From positions 62,001-126,000 of the forward strand of contig JAGNLA010000001.1 in the NCBI GenBank assembly GCA_017999835.1: a DNA stretch of 64,000 nt, written 5' to 3'. Position 1 is the stretch's first letter, and every line of letters begins with the position of its first letter. This DNA comes from Caldisericia bacterium. GTDB lineage: Bacteria; Caldisericota; Caldisericia; JAAYUI01. Under the pieces are notes generated by a model, which was given only the letters and a program-made list of their open reading frames with translations, did not search any database and was not told where the DNA came from. The translations under genes and the position numbers were made by a program. Positions 18,001 through 26,253 of the stretch are shown here, one piece after another.

Positions 18001-18152
18001 TGGATTCAAATTTGTTGATGAAACTGTATCATGTCTCGTATCAAGACACAAATTATCGGGAAGATTTCGATTTTAACATGGATAGCGTGATTGACCTGAT
18101 TGACATGATGATTCTTTCAAAAATGTTTGGAGTCAAAATGTCTCCCCCCTAG
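15081..18152 (+). CDS. Secreted S8 subtilase with PA insert, cohesin-like and dockerin modules
   Basis: 1023 residues from the ATG at 15081, four bases after an AGGAGG; an in-frame TTG at 15078 is too close to it. Signal peptide about 1-24. The S8 catalytic triad is intact: D167 (IIDTGLDWRHP), H206 (THGTSVAG), S525 (SGTSCAAP). A PA-like domain (about 340-470) is inserted between His and Ser. After a beta-rich region with an FlgD-like WDGHDFENRLFAPDGSYIL stretch, a cohesin-like domain (about 830-960, EIKFDFTWDQNVMEIVS) precedes a C-terminal dockerin. Its first loop (DLNKDGIVDELD, from 964) is canonical; the second (DFNMDSVIDLID, from 997) has Ser for Gly. Extracellular endopeptidase, first of a three-gene plus-strand cluster. 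Confidence 0.88.
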   Translation: MRQAVTLALSILLLSTATLPVAAKTRVEDELINVVVTLNGDPSCSFLPENYVSFKSPTLDRTLEATSKKIEQNALDFANNNCNGMIVELHHAYGLLLKGFSCSIRKSDLERLRLINGIKKVTVSPEYVLCDNYADAPMITGAVDTWSQKDSRGRFVTGIGQVIGIIDTGLDWRHPALGGKMGSGAKVINGIDFSSGNGIAKDPQTHGTSVAGAAAGNGIYKGTAPDANLIGFKVYSDKEGASTDVSGNIIKAMEQAVNLKCTVVNLSLGTAGAKSGEEDGVDPFRNAVRAGLVVCASAGNNGARSDQIGFQVSSPSTIPQLISCAATDDTPHPVIKITKPDTAADMSITGTPFDNKELWPAGDYEVADAGYGLKTDFSSSDFNGKIALIMRGPVGKEAITFHEKAINAKNAGAIGCVIYNHSLSSYSGSMYPDDATRSIELIPAIAVTYSQGYKLKMMTPYGLKLKVVPGVTFGMMCDFTSMGPSTDFKFKPELAAPGLGVMTPVYMGETPDYKNPPYKPFSGTSCAAPVISGGCALVRQMNPNDPPLVIKSKLMSTATLLFNNKANEYIPLMLQGSGRMNVSKAIKTKQYFNPPSAALQADIKGKQAGEASLFNDADTPVEVSLSYWSVGRNTTCDLPEKLSIPAKSHASFDFLVQSIEGSEDILEGIIFAKIGDETIHLPLIMATSKIGVSRRISDLRISKPVMDFSDTLPPTITYKINYGSFEKNSPGRDVTSNFAAGKVELSNIDETLGVVIFDDDMQVGYYHKQWDGHDFENRLFAPDGSYILKGIGLETITEGRWSAINNQSDPATTSVRIKNSPLKQAPFLKLKTIPSQPRVGEEFELRFVCSQFTGVNEIKFDFTWDQNVMEIVSALPETVFGKITSDVSAETKIDNTNGKMTVPLKSSLTKDCSGRVIAFKCKPRQDGQVKYTIVNSVIDTLGGLIAPKEVYNSFNIVYGYSFYDLNKDGIVDELDSNLLMKLYHVSYQDTNYREDFDFNMDSVIDLIDMMILSKMFGVKMSPP

Positions 18153-18209
18153 TTTAATATAAAATATGTGTTATAATCCAATGCAAATTGAGCTATCAAA
18201 GGAGTTGCT

Positions 18210-21200
18210 ATGATTAAAAAGCTAGTCATTACAATGGTTTTGTTGATAATGACCTTTTCCGTTTCTGTCCAAACTAAGACACTCACGTCTGACAAATCAA
18301 ACGACGTTTTTGTTTTATTTGAAAACGGGATGAAGCTTCAAAATAGCGATCCACAGCACATAAGGTCAATCTCAGGATTCAATGGTTTGTACTGCAACTA
18401 TCTTTCGTCAAGACTCGAGAAGATCGACTCAAGAATAAAAATTATAGAAAAATTCGATGTGATTTCCTTTGGTGTTTTCGCTCAAATCCCAGACTCGCTA
18501 CTTGGAACCGTCAGAAAACAAGCATTTGTAAAATCAATATCCTCATCAAACGAATATGAACCGACAGGCGACCAGTCAAATGCCGATCTTGTGAACGCGT
18601 CATCACTTTACGCTCTTCAGGATGAAAAAAGCCAATCCATTGCAGGCAAGGGAGTCATTGTTGGGGTGATTGATAGTGGTATCGATTACAGACACCCTGA
18701 CCTTGGCGCCGGGAAATATGGTGATTTGGGTAAAGTTATTGGTGGGATGAATTTTATTTCGAAATCAGATACGCCAATTGATGATGATAATATCGGCCAC
18801 GGCACCGCAATTGCTGGGATTATAGCCTGCGATACTCGATCACTTTATCCTGGTGTTGCTCCATCCGCCTTGCTAAGGTCGTACAAAGTTTTTAACAACA
18901 TCAAAAAGAATGTTTCCGAGGATGTTATTGTTTCTGCCCTTAATCAGGCAGTCAAAGACGGCTGCAATGTTATAAACATATCACTTTCTTCACCAGGCAC
19001 CGGTGATCAATCTGCACTTGCCAAAGCGGCTCAGCAGGCTGTTGATGCTGGTTTTATTGTTGTTGGCTCAGCCGGAGACTATGGTTCATTCAACTCCTCA
19101 GCTGCCGGAAGCGGCCCAGTTGGTGGCGCCGGAATAGCTGACAAGGCCATCTGTGTCGGTGCTTCCGATATCAGAAAAGGCTGCCAGATAACAATTGCAG
19201 GTAAAGACAAGACAATAACGGCAATGTTATCCAAGCCTCAAACAGATTTCCCTGAACAGCAAATGGAAATCGTTGATGGTGGCTACGGGACACTTGATGA
19301 AATTTCATCATTGACACTTAGAAACAAATACATTCTTGTAAAGAGGGGACCGGAAATTGGCGATGCTGTCCCTTATGTCCAGAAGATACTTTCAGCCAAA
19401 AGGAAGGGTGCCTCAGGAATAATCATCTGGAATCACTCACCAGGTGAGTTAACTCAAATGGATGTTGGCTACAACAAGGAAACTGGTGAATTGTTAACCG
19501 AGAAAGATTTAATTCCATCATGCTTCATGTCATATTCCGACGGACTATTTCTTCAATCGCAAATAAAAACCAGCTCGACACAAATCAAAGTGTCATCAAC
19601 CAAAATAATGAGCGTATCAAGATTTTCATCCATGGGCCCAACCCAAAACCTGAAGTTCAAGCCTGATCTTTGTGCACCTGGAATTGGCATCAATGCGCCG
19701 ATGTCAATGAATCCTGCTACTCCAAATGTTGCAAAATACACAACATCTTTTGCCGGAACCTCAGCAAGTACGGCATTGGTTTCCGGAGCATGCTCTCTTC
19801 TTAAACAGCTTAAACCATCGTGGTCACCGGTCGAAGTTAAGCTTGCACTCATGAACACTGCAACAGTTTTGATAAACTCCAACTCTGGTGATCCGTCAAG
19901 TTTTCTAATTCAAGGTGCGGGTTCAATTGATACTACTGCCGCAGCAAACACCCCAGCATTCATCTCTCCTGGCGGAATCATTTTGACCGGAGACACTAAA
20001 TCAGTTAAATTATCAATAAAAGGAATAACCTCGACAAGTCTAAATATAAGCACAAAAGTTTATAACGGCATGGGTGAATTTGTAAAACTTAATGCTTCTA
20101 CCTCATCAATAACCACATCAAAAGACAAAGAAGAATCCGTAACAATAACTGCAGATTATGATCCAGCCAACCTACCCATGAATGCTCAGGGAATGGTTTT
20201 CTTTGAGTCCAATGGAGCAAAGCTCCATGTCCCGGTTATCATCTGGAAAGAATACGTTGGAACCCCTCAAAACCCTGTTCTGGTCGCAAACTATAATAAC
20301 AATAGTTTTGATTACACAAAACCCGACAACAAGATAACATTTAGTTTCTCAATCGGATGTGGAGACAAAAATTATACAAACCCGCTCAAATACCATATTT
20401 CCAAAGCGAACAACGATGATTCATCAAAATTCAATAAACTCACAGGTCTCAACATTGACCTTGTTGATGGAAATGGTGACACCTGGATAACAATAAAAAG
20501 ATTTGAAGATATTGAGTATGGCTCATATTCCTTCACATGGGACGGGCTTGACGCTGAAAAATTGTCCAAAGTTCCAAATGGGCGTTTCCGGATAAAACTT
20601 GTTCAAATTGAGACACTTCCAGTGTCTGGTTCGACAAGCAGAACAATCTCCGAGTCCAACTTGTTGATGAAGGGCGCCGTAAAAATCCTAGGTTCCGATA
20701 TTCCTCAACCACCACAGTTCTTTATGATGGTCAAACCACTGATCCCTTCAGAAAATCAGAAATTTGTCATCGATGTCTACGTCACAAACGCCAAGGACAT
20801 TGGTCTTGTGAAGGGCGACATTGTCTATCCAGGTGAAGAGGTCAACGTTTTGGAGGTAAAGTCAGGCAATTTCCTTGGGAATGACGGTGCGGTTTTTGAA
20901 TCTGACATATTCATTCAGGATAAGGTTGACGAAAAAGGAATATCGATTGGAAGAATTTCTTTTAATCAAAAAAGGTCTAACGATAAAGGCGCTGACGGCT
21001 GGGGAGTGATTGCCAGAATTATTGCAGAGTGTCCAAAGTCAGGAAATCCCGAAATTACATTCAGAAATCAAAGTTTGTACAACTCCAAGGGCGAATGGGT
21101 CAATCATATGGCAAGCCCATTGATTCTGGAAATCTCAACAGATGAACCCCTTATCGGTGACCTGAATTTTGATGGAATTGTAGATATATCCGATATTTTC

Positions 21201-21332
21201 GTGTTTACACAATCGTATGGTCTTACAAGAAGCGACCCGGATTTTAATATTTTAGCAGATTTCAACAATGATGGCATTGTAGATGGAAAAGATTATGATA
21301 TATTAAGAAAGAATCTCGGAAAGAGGAACTAA
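18210..21332 (+). CDS. Secreted S8 subtilase paralogue with PA insert, cohesin-like and dockerin modules
   Basis: 1040 residues with the same architecture as its upstream neighbour, so the two are paralogues. Signal peptide about 1-22. Triad D155 (VIDSGIDYRHPDL), H197 (GHGTAIAG), S518 (AGTSASTALVSG). PA-like insert about 325-465. Cohesin-like domain about 830-980 (FMMVKPLIPSENQKFVIDVYV). C-terminal dockerin with two canonical calcium loops, DLNFDGIVDISD (from 984) and DFNNDGIVDGKD (from 1017). Start supported by AAAGGAG. A TATAAT at 18172-18177 may give it its own promoter, but the -35 is poor and read-through from the first subtilase is possible. Confidence 0.88.
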   Translation: MIKKLVITMVLLIMTFSVSVQTKTLTSDKSNDVFVLFENGMKLQNSDPQHIRSISGFNGLYCNYLSSRLEKIDSRIKIIEKFDVISFGVFAQIPDSLLGTVRKQAFVKSISSSNEYEPTGDQSNADLVNASSLYALQDEKSQSIAGKGVIVGVIDSGIDYRHPDLGAGKYGDLGKVIGGMNFISKSDTPIDDDNIGHGTAIAGIIACDTRSLYPGVAPSALLRSYKVFNNIKKNVSEDVIVSALNQAVKDGCNVINISLSSPGTGDQSALAKAAQQAVDAGFIVVGSAGDYGSFNSSAAGSGPVGGAGIADKAICVGASDIRKGCQITIAGKDKTITAMLSKPQTDFPEQQMEIVDGGYGTLDEISSLTLRNKYILVKRGPEIGDAVPYVQKILSAKRKGASGIIIWNHSPGELTQMDVGYNKETGELLTEKDLIPSCFMSYSDGLFLQSQIKTSSTQIKVSSTKIMSVSRFSSMGPTQNLKFKPDLCAPGIGINAPMSMNPATPNVAKYTTSFAGTSASTALVSGACSLLKQLKPSWSPVEVKLALMNTATVLINSNSGDPSSFLIQGAGSIDTTAAANTPAFISPGGIILTGDTKSVKLSIKGITSTSLNISTKVYNGMGEFVKLNASTSSITTSKDKEESVTITADYDPANLPMNAQGMVFFESNGAKLHVPVIIWKEYVGTPQNPVLVANYNNNSFDYTKPDNKITFSFSIGCGDKNYTNPLKYHISKANNDDSSKFNKLTGLNIDLVDGNGDTWITIKRFEDIEYGSYSFTWDGLDAEKLSKVPNGRFRIKLVQIETLPVSGSTSRTISESNLLMKGAVKILGSDIPQPPQFFMMVKPLIPSENQKFVIDVYVTNAKDIGLVKGDIVYPGEEVNVLEVKSGNFLGNDGAVFESDIFIQDKVDEKGISIGRISFNQKRSNDKGADGWGVIARIIAECPKSGNPEITFRNQSLYNSKGEWVNHMASPLILEISTDEPLIGDLNFDGIVDISDIFVFTQSYGLTRSDPDFNILADFNNDGIVDGKDYDILRKNLGKRN

Positions 21333-21348
21333 GAAAGAGGTTTTGCTG

Positions 21349-24300
21349 ATGAAAAAGGCTTTATTGGCGTTTTTGACAGTTGTTTTATGCTGTACGATGT
21401 TTGCCGCGCCTACGTTAAGGGCTGAAGACAAACCAAAGGTTTCAATCAATATTGAGCAGATTATTGGCGTCATGCCTGATGACTATATTGGTTCAATGCA
21501 GCTTAGCGATGTCAACACCAGCGAAGAGGATTATCTGATTGGCAGATATTATCCAGTAGTTGGCATGAGTGTTGGAAATGATAGTCTCTTTATCGGAGAC
21601 ACTGGATATGGCAGAGTTCATATCCTAAGCCAGGATCTTTCTCACAGATCAGTTTTTGGTTCTCTTGGTATGGGCGACAATAAGTACCAGCTGCCATCGG
21701 ACATTGGTTTCGATAAAGACGGCAACGCCTACATCGCTGACCTCTACAATTGCAACATTACAGTAGTTGACAAGAGAGGCGAATTTGTCAAAAAATTTGG
21801 CTCTGAAGGAACAGAAAACGGTCAGTTCCTTGCTCCTGCAGGCGTCTGCGTTGACGGCAATGGCAACATTTACGTCTCAGACGGAATCTCTGCAAGGGTT
21901 CAGAAATTCGACAGCAATTTTTCATATGTAACAACATTCGGAAAACCTGGTGACAAAACCCAAATGGTCTCTCCAGGTGCTCTCAGGATTGGGTCAAACG
22001 GTAACGTATTGATTGCTGATTATAAGTCAGGCGTCGTTTTTGAGTACACGACAGACGGAAAATACGTAAAACTCGCAGTAAATCCAACTGATGACAAAAA
22101 ATTCAATGCAATGGGTCCATTCGATTTTGATAAAGATGGCAACATTTGGATCGTTGACAGAGCACCGACTGCAACAGCAGTCAAAATGTTCGGCTCAGAT
22201 GGTTCATTCAAGAAAGCTGTTGATGTTGGCGATGGCGATGCAATATGCGATGGACTCTGCGTTGGCGCAGACGGAATCTTTGTCCATGTAATTGGAACCC
22301 CAACCGAATCTGACAGATACACACCAGATAACCCATTCTTTGTGCCAAGCATTCAGGCTCTCTACAAGCTTGATTTCCAGGGCAAGGTGATCTCATCATT
22401 CAAGAGTGATCCTGGGACAAGCGGCAGAGGTGGAGAAGTCACAGGCGTTGCCGTTGATTCAAAAGGAACAATTTACGCTGTTTCAAGAAAAGCTTTTTCT
22501 GGAGACAAGATCTCATCAAAAGTGTTTGTTTATGGTCCTGACGGAACTCTTTCAGACACAATCACATCATCAAACCTTGATATCCCATCAAGTGCGGTAA
22601 TCAAGAATGTTACTATCGACTCATATGATAACGTTTATTTCGTCATACAAGATGCCTCAAATGGTTATGTTGTCAAACTTACAGACACCGACAATGCTTT
22701 TGGCAAAGAAGACATCATTGAACCAGCTTCCATCACAACTGACAGAATGGATAACATATACATCGGTGATAACTCAAAAAAACAAGTTCTTGTTTTTACA
22801 AATCAAGGCAAAAAACGTGATGAACTCAGAGTCAATTCAAGCATAAGGTCAATTGCAGTTGATCCATACAGAAACATTGCTGTTGCCTCCGATGCATCTA
22901 TATCCGTCATTGACAAAAAAGGTAAAGATGTCGGTAGCATGGGTGGAGCTGGCAGAAAAAGCGGCGCAATTTATTACCCAACAGGCATTGTTTTCACAGA
23001 CAAAGGCAGCCTGATCGTAGCCGATACCGAAAATGGAAGACTTCAAATTTACGACAAAACAGAAACTGGCAAATTCAAGATTTCGTATACATCTCCAAGA
23101 ATGTTCTATTGCGCTGGCGGTCTTGCGTGGGGTAAAGACAACAAGCTTTATCTGACAGACATGCTCCATAATGTAGTGTACAAATTATCAATTCCTGGCT
23201 ATCTTCCTCCAGGAACGGGTGATTCAGGCCCAAGACCTCCGATGCCACCACAGCCACCAGAACCACAAATAATTCCTTCCGATAGCGAACTTTCATTCAA
23301 TCCGAAAGACATCAAAGCCACGGCAGGAACAGTTTTCGAATGCACGATCGATGTGAAATATGCCCAGAACTTTTCCGGTGTTGGACTTAAAGTCAAGTTT
23401 GACCCAAAATATGCAAAATTCGAGAAGGCAGAGGCGGGATCATTCCTTTCATCAGATGGCAACTTCAACTTTTTCTATGTAATTGATAAAGAAAAGGATA
23501 AAGGCATTGTCGAAATAGTTGGCCCGATGAGAACCGGTTCAGTCTCAGGTATGGATGGTCAGGGAACACTTATAAAGCTTCGTTTCACGGCGACAAATCA
23601 AGGCGACACAAAACTAGAGATGACTGATGTTGTCGTCAAGGACCCAAACCTTGACAATATTCAGGTAACAACAGTAGGCGCCAAAGTTACAATCGCACCA
23701 CCTGATTCGACACCACCAGTTCTCAACATCACCTCTTCAAATTGTGCCTTTGAATCAATCACCGTAGTGCAGGGCAAGACTGAAGCAGGTGCAAAGGTTG
23801 AATATGACTTTGATGGCAATACAACAACAGCGCAGGTCTTTGCTGATGGTTCATTCAACATCAAACTCAACCTGAAATCTGGTGAAAACAAATTTGTTAT
23901 TCGTTCCTCTGATGCAGCAGGGAACGTAACTGAAAAGAAACTTACCCTTGTTTTCAAAACAAGAAACGTAATCATAATGTGGATTGACAAGTACGACTAC
24001 ATCGCAAACAGCAAACAGGCCAAGTTCAAAGTTGCACCATTGGTTCAGGGCGGAACCACATATGTTCCGTTTAGGGCTCTTGGAGAACTTCTTAACTGCA
24101 AAGTTGATTGGGATCAGAACGAGAAGAAAGCAACATATTCTTACGAAGATTCGTGTTCTGGCAACAAGATTGTTCTTGAAGCCTGGATCGGTAAATCAAT
24201 TGGTAAGAAAAATGGTGCGATGATTGACTACAAAAAGGCTCCTGTAATTCTTAAAGGCAGCACAATGGTTCCGCTTCGTGCCATTTCAGAAGGTCTCGGC

Positions 24301-24360
24301 GCACTGGTTGAGTATGATGCAGCTGAGAAGAGAATCACACTCACACATCCAAAACCATGA
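21349..24360 (+). CDS. Secreted NHL-repeat protein with cohesin, Ig-like and CuAO-N stalk domains
   Basis: 1003 residues from the ATG at 21349, placed 8 nt after AAAGAGG; in-frame TTG and CTG codons just upstream are rejected. Signal peptide about 1-26. NHL beta-propeller repeats (about 60-630; GFDKDGNAYIADLYNCNITVVDKRGEFVKKFG-type units), a proline-rich linker near 625-640, a cohesin domain (about 642-780, VGLKVKFDPKYAKFEKAEAGSFLSSDG), a glucodextranase-like Ig domain (about 785-870) and a copper-amine-oxidase N1-type domain (about 875-1003, YVPFRALGELL and MVPLRAISEGLGA). No catalytic site and no dockerin. Last of the cluster; a plausible surface scaffold for dockerin-bearing proteases. Confidence 0.85.
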   Translation: MKKALLAFLTVVLCCTMFAAPTLRAEDKPKVSINIEQIIGVMPDDYIGSMQLSDVNTSEEDYLIGRYYPVVGMSVGNDSLFIGDTGYGRVHILSQDLSHRSVFGSLGMGDNKYQLPSDIGFDKDGNAYIADLYNCNITVVDKRGEFVKKFGSEGTENGQFLAPAGVCVDGNGNIYVSDGISARVQKFDSNFSYVTTFGKPGDKTQMVSPGALRIGSNGNVLIADYKSGVVFEYTTDGKYVKLAVNPTDDKKFNAMGPFDFDKDGNIWIVDRAPTATAVKMFGSDGSFKKAVDVGDGDAICDGLCVGADGIFVHVIGTPTESDRYTPDNPFFVPSIQALYKLDFQGKVISSFKSDPGTSGRGGEVTGVAVDSKGTIYAVSRKAFSGDKISSKVFVYGPDGTLSDTITSSNLDIPSSAVIKNVTIDSYDNVYFVIQDASNGYVVKLTDTDNAFGKEDIIEPASITTDRMDNIYIGDNSKKQVLVFTNQGKKRDELRVNSSIRSIAVDPYRNIAVASDASISVIDKKGKDVGSMGGAGRKSGAIYYPTGIVFTDKGSLIVADTENGRLQIYDKTETGKFKISYTSPRMFYCAGGLAWGKDNKLYLTDMLHNVVYKLSIPGYLPPGTGDSGPRPPMPPQPPEPQIIPSDSELSFNPKDIKATAGTVFECTIDVKYAQNFSGVGLKVKFDPKYAKFEKAEAGSFLSSDGNFNFFYVIDKEKDKGIVEIVGPMRTGSVSGMDGQGTLIKLRFTATNQGDTKLEMTDVVVKDPNLDNIQVTTVGAKVTIAPPDSTPPVLNITSSNCAFESITVVQGKTEAGAKVEYDFDGNTTTAQVFADGSFNIKLNLKSGENKFVIRSSDAAGNVTEKKLTLVFKTRNVIIMWIDKYDYIANSKQAKFKVAPLVQGGTTYVPFRALGELLNCKVDWDQNEKKATYSYEDSCSGNKIVLEAWIGKSIGKKNGAMIDYKKAPVILKGSTMVPLRAISEGLGALVEYDAAEKRITLTHPKP

Positions 24361-24387
24361 TCAAGGCTTGTAAATAATATCGCATAC

Positions 24388-24417
24388 AAAGCCTCCAGAT
24401 TTTCTGGAGGCTTTTTT
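24388..24417 (+). terminator. Intrinsic terminator of the subtilase/NHL cluster
   Basis: An 11-bp stem (24388-24398 with 24404-24414) and 5-nt loop followed by a T-run. Confidence 0.9.
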
Positions 24418-24496
24418 GTTAAGTAACAGATGTTGAATTAGGGTGTCAAATTCATTACCAATTTGCACCAAGCAACAAAAATTCAACCTGTCAAAT

Positions 24497-24516
24497 GGGT
24501 GAAATGGAGAAACCAA
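24497..24516 (+). repeat. GGGTGAAATGGAGAAACCAA repeat, copy 1
   Basis: Lies over the Shine-Dalgarno of yitT. Identical 20-mer at 25658-25677; its first 16 nt also occur on the minus strand at 27513-27528. Confidence 0.7.
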
Positions 24517-24517
24517 A

Positions 24518-25456
24518 ATGAAGAAGAAGAGAGTCGAGATAACGCCTGAAAGAAAGGCAGCCATTTTGGAGAGGAGAAAAAACATAAGGAAGGAGTTGGT
24601 CAGGGTTCTCCTGATAATACTTGGAGCCTGCATTTCTGCGACAGCTCAGTCATTCTTCCTGCTCCAGGCAAAACTTGCCCCTGGTGGATTGTACGGTATC
24701 GCTATGATCATAAATGATAAAGTTCCAATCAATATCGGTTTGGCCTTCTTCCTTATGAATATTCCATTCTTCATCTGGGCGCTGAAAGTGTTAGGTTTGA
24801 AATATATCCTGAGAACCGGTTTGGCAATTGCAGTCTCATCTTTGATGGTGGACGTCGGTACAAACATTCTCTATCCAATGGTTAAAAGCCACATATCAAT
24901 GCCGAACCCCAACGATCTTATTCTGTATTCAATTTTCGGTGGTGCGATACTCGGAATTGGTGTCGGCCTGGTGTTCAGAAACGTTGCCAGTACGGGCGGC
25001 ACCGATCTGATTTCACAACTGATCTATTATTCAACAGGATTTGAGTATGGTAAGTTGGTTATGATCTTTGATGCGACAATAATTGTTTCTGTCGCAATAA
25101 ATTTCAAAAATGTCAATCTTGCCATGTACTCAATTGTAACATTGTTCATATACAGCCAGGTTCTAAACATTGTCCAATCCGGAATGACTTCGACACGGAT
25201 GGCTATGATAATTACCGATGCTTACGACAGAGTCCGAGAGGCGATCATTGAAAAAATGAGACGAGGAGTAACCATACTTGACGCAAAAGGTGGGTACCAG
25301 CTCAACGAAAGAAAAGTTTTGATGGTGGCTGTGCCTCAGTCAGAGATTAGCATGATAAAGGAGATTGTGACCGAGGTAGATCCGAAAGCATTTGTAATGA
25401 TAAGCGAGTTGTCAGAGGTCTGGGGCAAGGGGTTCGAGCGAAAATTACCAGCCTAA
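24518..25456 (+). CDS. YitT-family membrane protein
   Basis: 312 residues: a basic cytosolic N terminus, five to six hydrophobic segments (about 28-210) and a soluble C-terminal DUF2179 domain (about 220-305, MTSTRMAMIITDAYDRVREAIIEKMRRGVTILDAKGGY). The glycine-rich GGAILGIGVGLVFRNVASTGGTD stretch is the YitT hallmark. Function is not established for the family; it is an inner-membrane protein common in Firmicutes. ATG with a GGAG upstream. Its terminator lies at 25487-25515. Confidence 0.9.
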   Translation: MKKKRVEITPERKAAILERRKNIRKELVRVLLIILGACISATAQSFFLLQAKLAPGGLYGIAMIINDKVPINIGLAFFLMNIPFFIWALKVLGLKYILRTGLAIAVSSLMVDVGTNILYPMVKSHISMPNPNDLILYSIFGGAILGIGVGLVFRNVASTGGTDLISQLIYYSTGFEYGKLVMIFDATIIVSVAINFKNVNLAMYSIVTLFIYSQVLNIVQSGMTSTRMAMIITDAYDRVREAIIEKMRRGVTILDAKGGYQLNERKVLMVAVPQSEISMIKEIVTEVDPKAFVMISELSEVWGKGFERKLPA

Positions 25457-25486
25457 AACGAGGCTCATTTTTGAAAGATTTTGAGG

Positions 25487-25515
25487 CAGGGTATGTGTTT
25501 CATGCCCTGTTTTTG
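25487..25515 (+). terminator. Intrinsic terminator after yitT
   Basis: A 9-bp stem with one T-G pair (25487-25495 with 25501-25509), loop TGTTT, then TTTTT. It lies just 15 nt before the methyltransferase start, leaving no room for a promoter between them. Confidence 0.75.
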
Positions 25516-25530
25516 TATCATTGGAGGAAA

Positions 25531-26181
25531 ATGGACAACAAAGTTTGGGATTTTGACAGCTGGGCCAAAAGTTATGACGTGTCGGTTCGAGATGGCAACT
25601 GGATACATGAAAGCTATGACCAGACGCTTGAGTTGGTTACAAGCAAGGTAGTCGAGAGGGTGAAATGGAGAAACCAATCGATGCTAGACATCGGAGCTGG
25701 CACTGGCAACCTGGAGAGTCTGCTTACTGGCTGTCAGGGGTTATCGATAACTGCCATCGAACCATCAGCTTCGATGAGAGAGAAATTTAGTCAAAAACAT
25801 CCAACTCTAAAAGTCCTTCCTGGTAACATCCCAGATGGCCTTCCGGAGTTTGAAGAAAAGTTTGACATCATAACCTCAACTTATGTTGTTCATCATGTGC
25901 CGTTTGACCAACTGGAGAAAATGATAAAGTCGCTGTGTGACATTTTAAACAACGATGGTTTGGTAATAATTATTGACCCAATGTTTGAGTCGGCACAATT
26001 TAGGGATGAGCATATCGAACAATTGAAAAGGAATGGCTGCAACGAATTGGCAGAAGAGATAGAGGATGAGTTTTTTCACTCTGTTGCTGAGGTTAGAGCC
26101 TGTTTTGAGAAACTCGGCTTTGAAGTCGAAGCCAGCCGGTTGACCTTTTATGTTTGGATGGTTCAGGCAAAAAGACATTAA
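25531..26181 (+). CDS. Class I SAM-dependent methyltransferase (YrrT-like)
   Basis: 216 residues from the ATG at 25531, which follows TTGGAGG; a longer reading from 25471 would start inside the upstream terminator. SAM-binding motif I is MLDIGAGTGNLESLL, followed by the acidic strand TAIEPSASMREKF and the post-motif FDIITSTYVVHHV. The opening DFDSWAKSYDVSV resembles YrrT-type enzymes. Substrate unknown. No promoter lies between it and the yitT terminator, so expression may depend on read-through, unless the terminator acts as an attenuator. Confidence 0.82.
   Translation: MDNKVWDFDSWAKSYDVSVRDGNWIHESYDQTLELVTSKVVERVKWRNQSMLDIGAGTGNLESLLTGCQGLSITAIEPSASMREKFSQKHPTLKVLPGNIPDGLPEFEEKFDIITSTYVVHHVPFDQLEKMIKSLCDILNNDGLVIIIDPMFESAQFRDEHIEQLKRNGCNELAEEIEDEFFHSVAEVRACFEKLGFEVEASRLTFYVWMVQAKRH
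25658..25677 (+). repeat. GGGTGAAATGGAGAAACCAA repeat, copy 2
   Basis: Inside the methyltransferase coding sequence; identical over 20 nt to the copy at 24497-24516, in a different context. Confidence 0.6.
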
Positions 26182-26185
26182 TAGT

Positions 26186-26240
26186 TTGACAGCTATTCAA
26201 AATGCTCTATAATTGTAAACGCTAGACCTAGCGTTTACAA
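26186..26240 (+). promoter_or_regulatory. Consensus promoter with 28-bp palindrome upstream of the serine recombinase
   Basis: Perfect consensus TTGACA (26186-26191), 16-bp spacer, TATAAT (26208-26213). Directly after, sharing one base, is a perfect palindrome (26213-26240): 13-bp arms TTGTAAACGCTAG / CTAGCGTTTACAA around a 2-bp centre AC. That geometry fits a serine-recombinase crossover site, and bound recombinase would repress its own promoter. Confidence 0.8.
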
Positions 26241-26253
26241 AACAAGGAGCCAG

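Noticed and set aside
25471-25530. N-terminal extension of the methyltransferase
   Set aside because: It runs through the yitT terminator hairpin; the ATG at 25531 follows a good SD.
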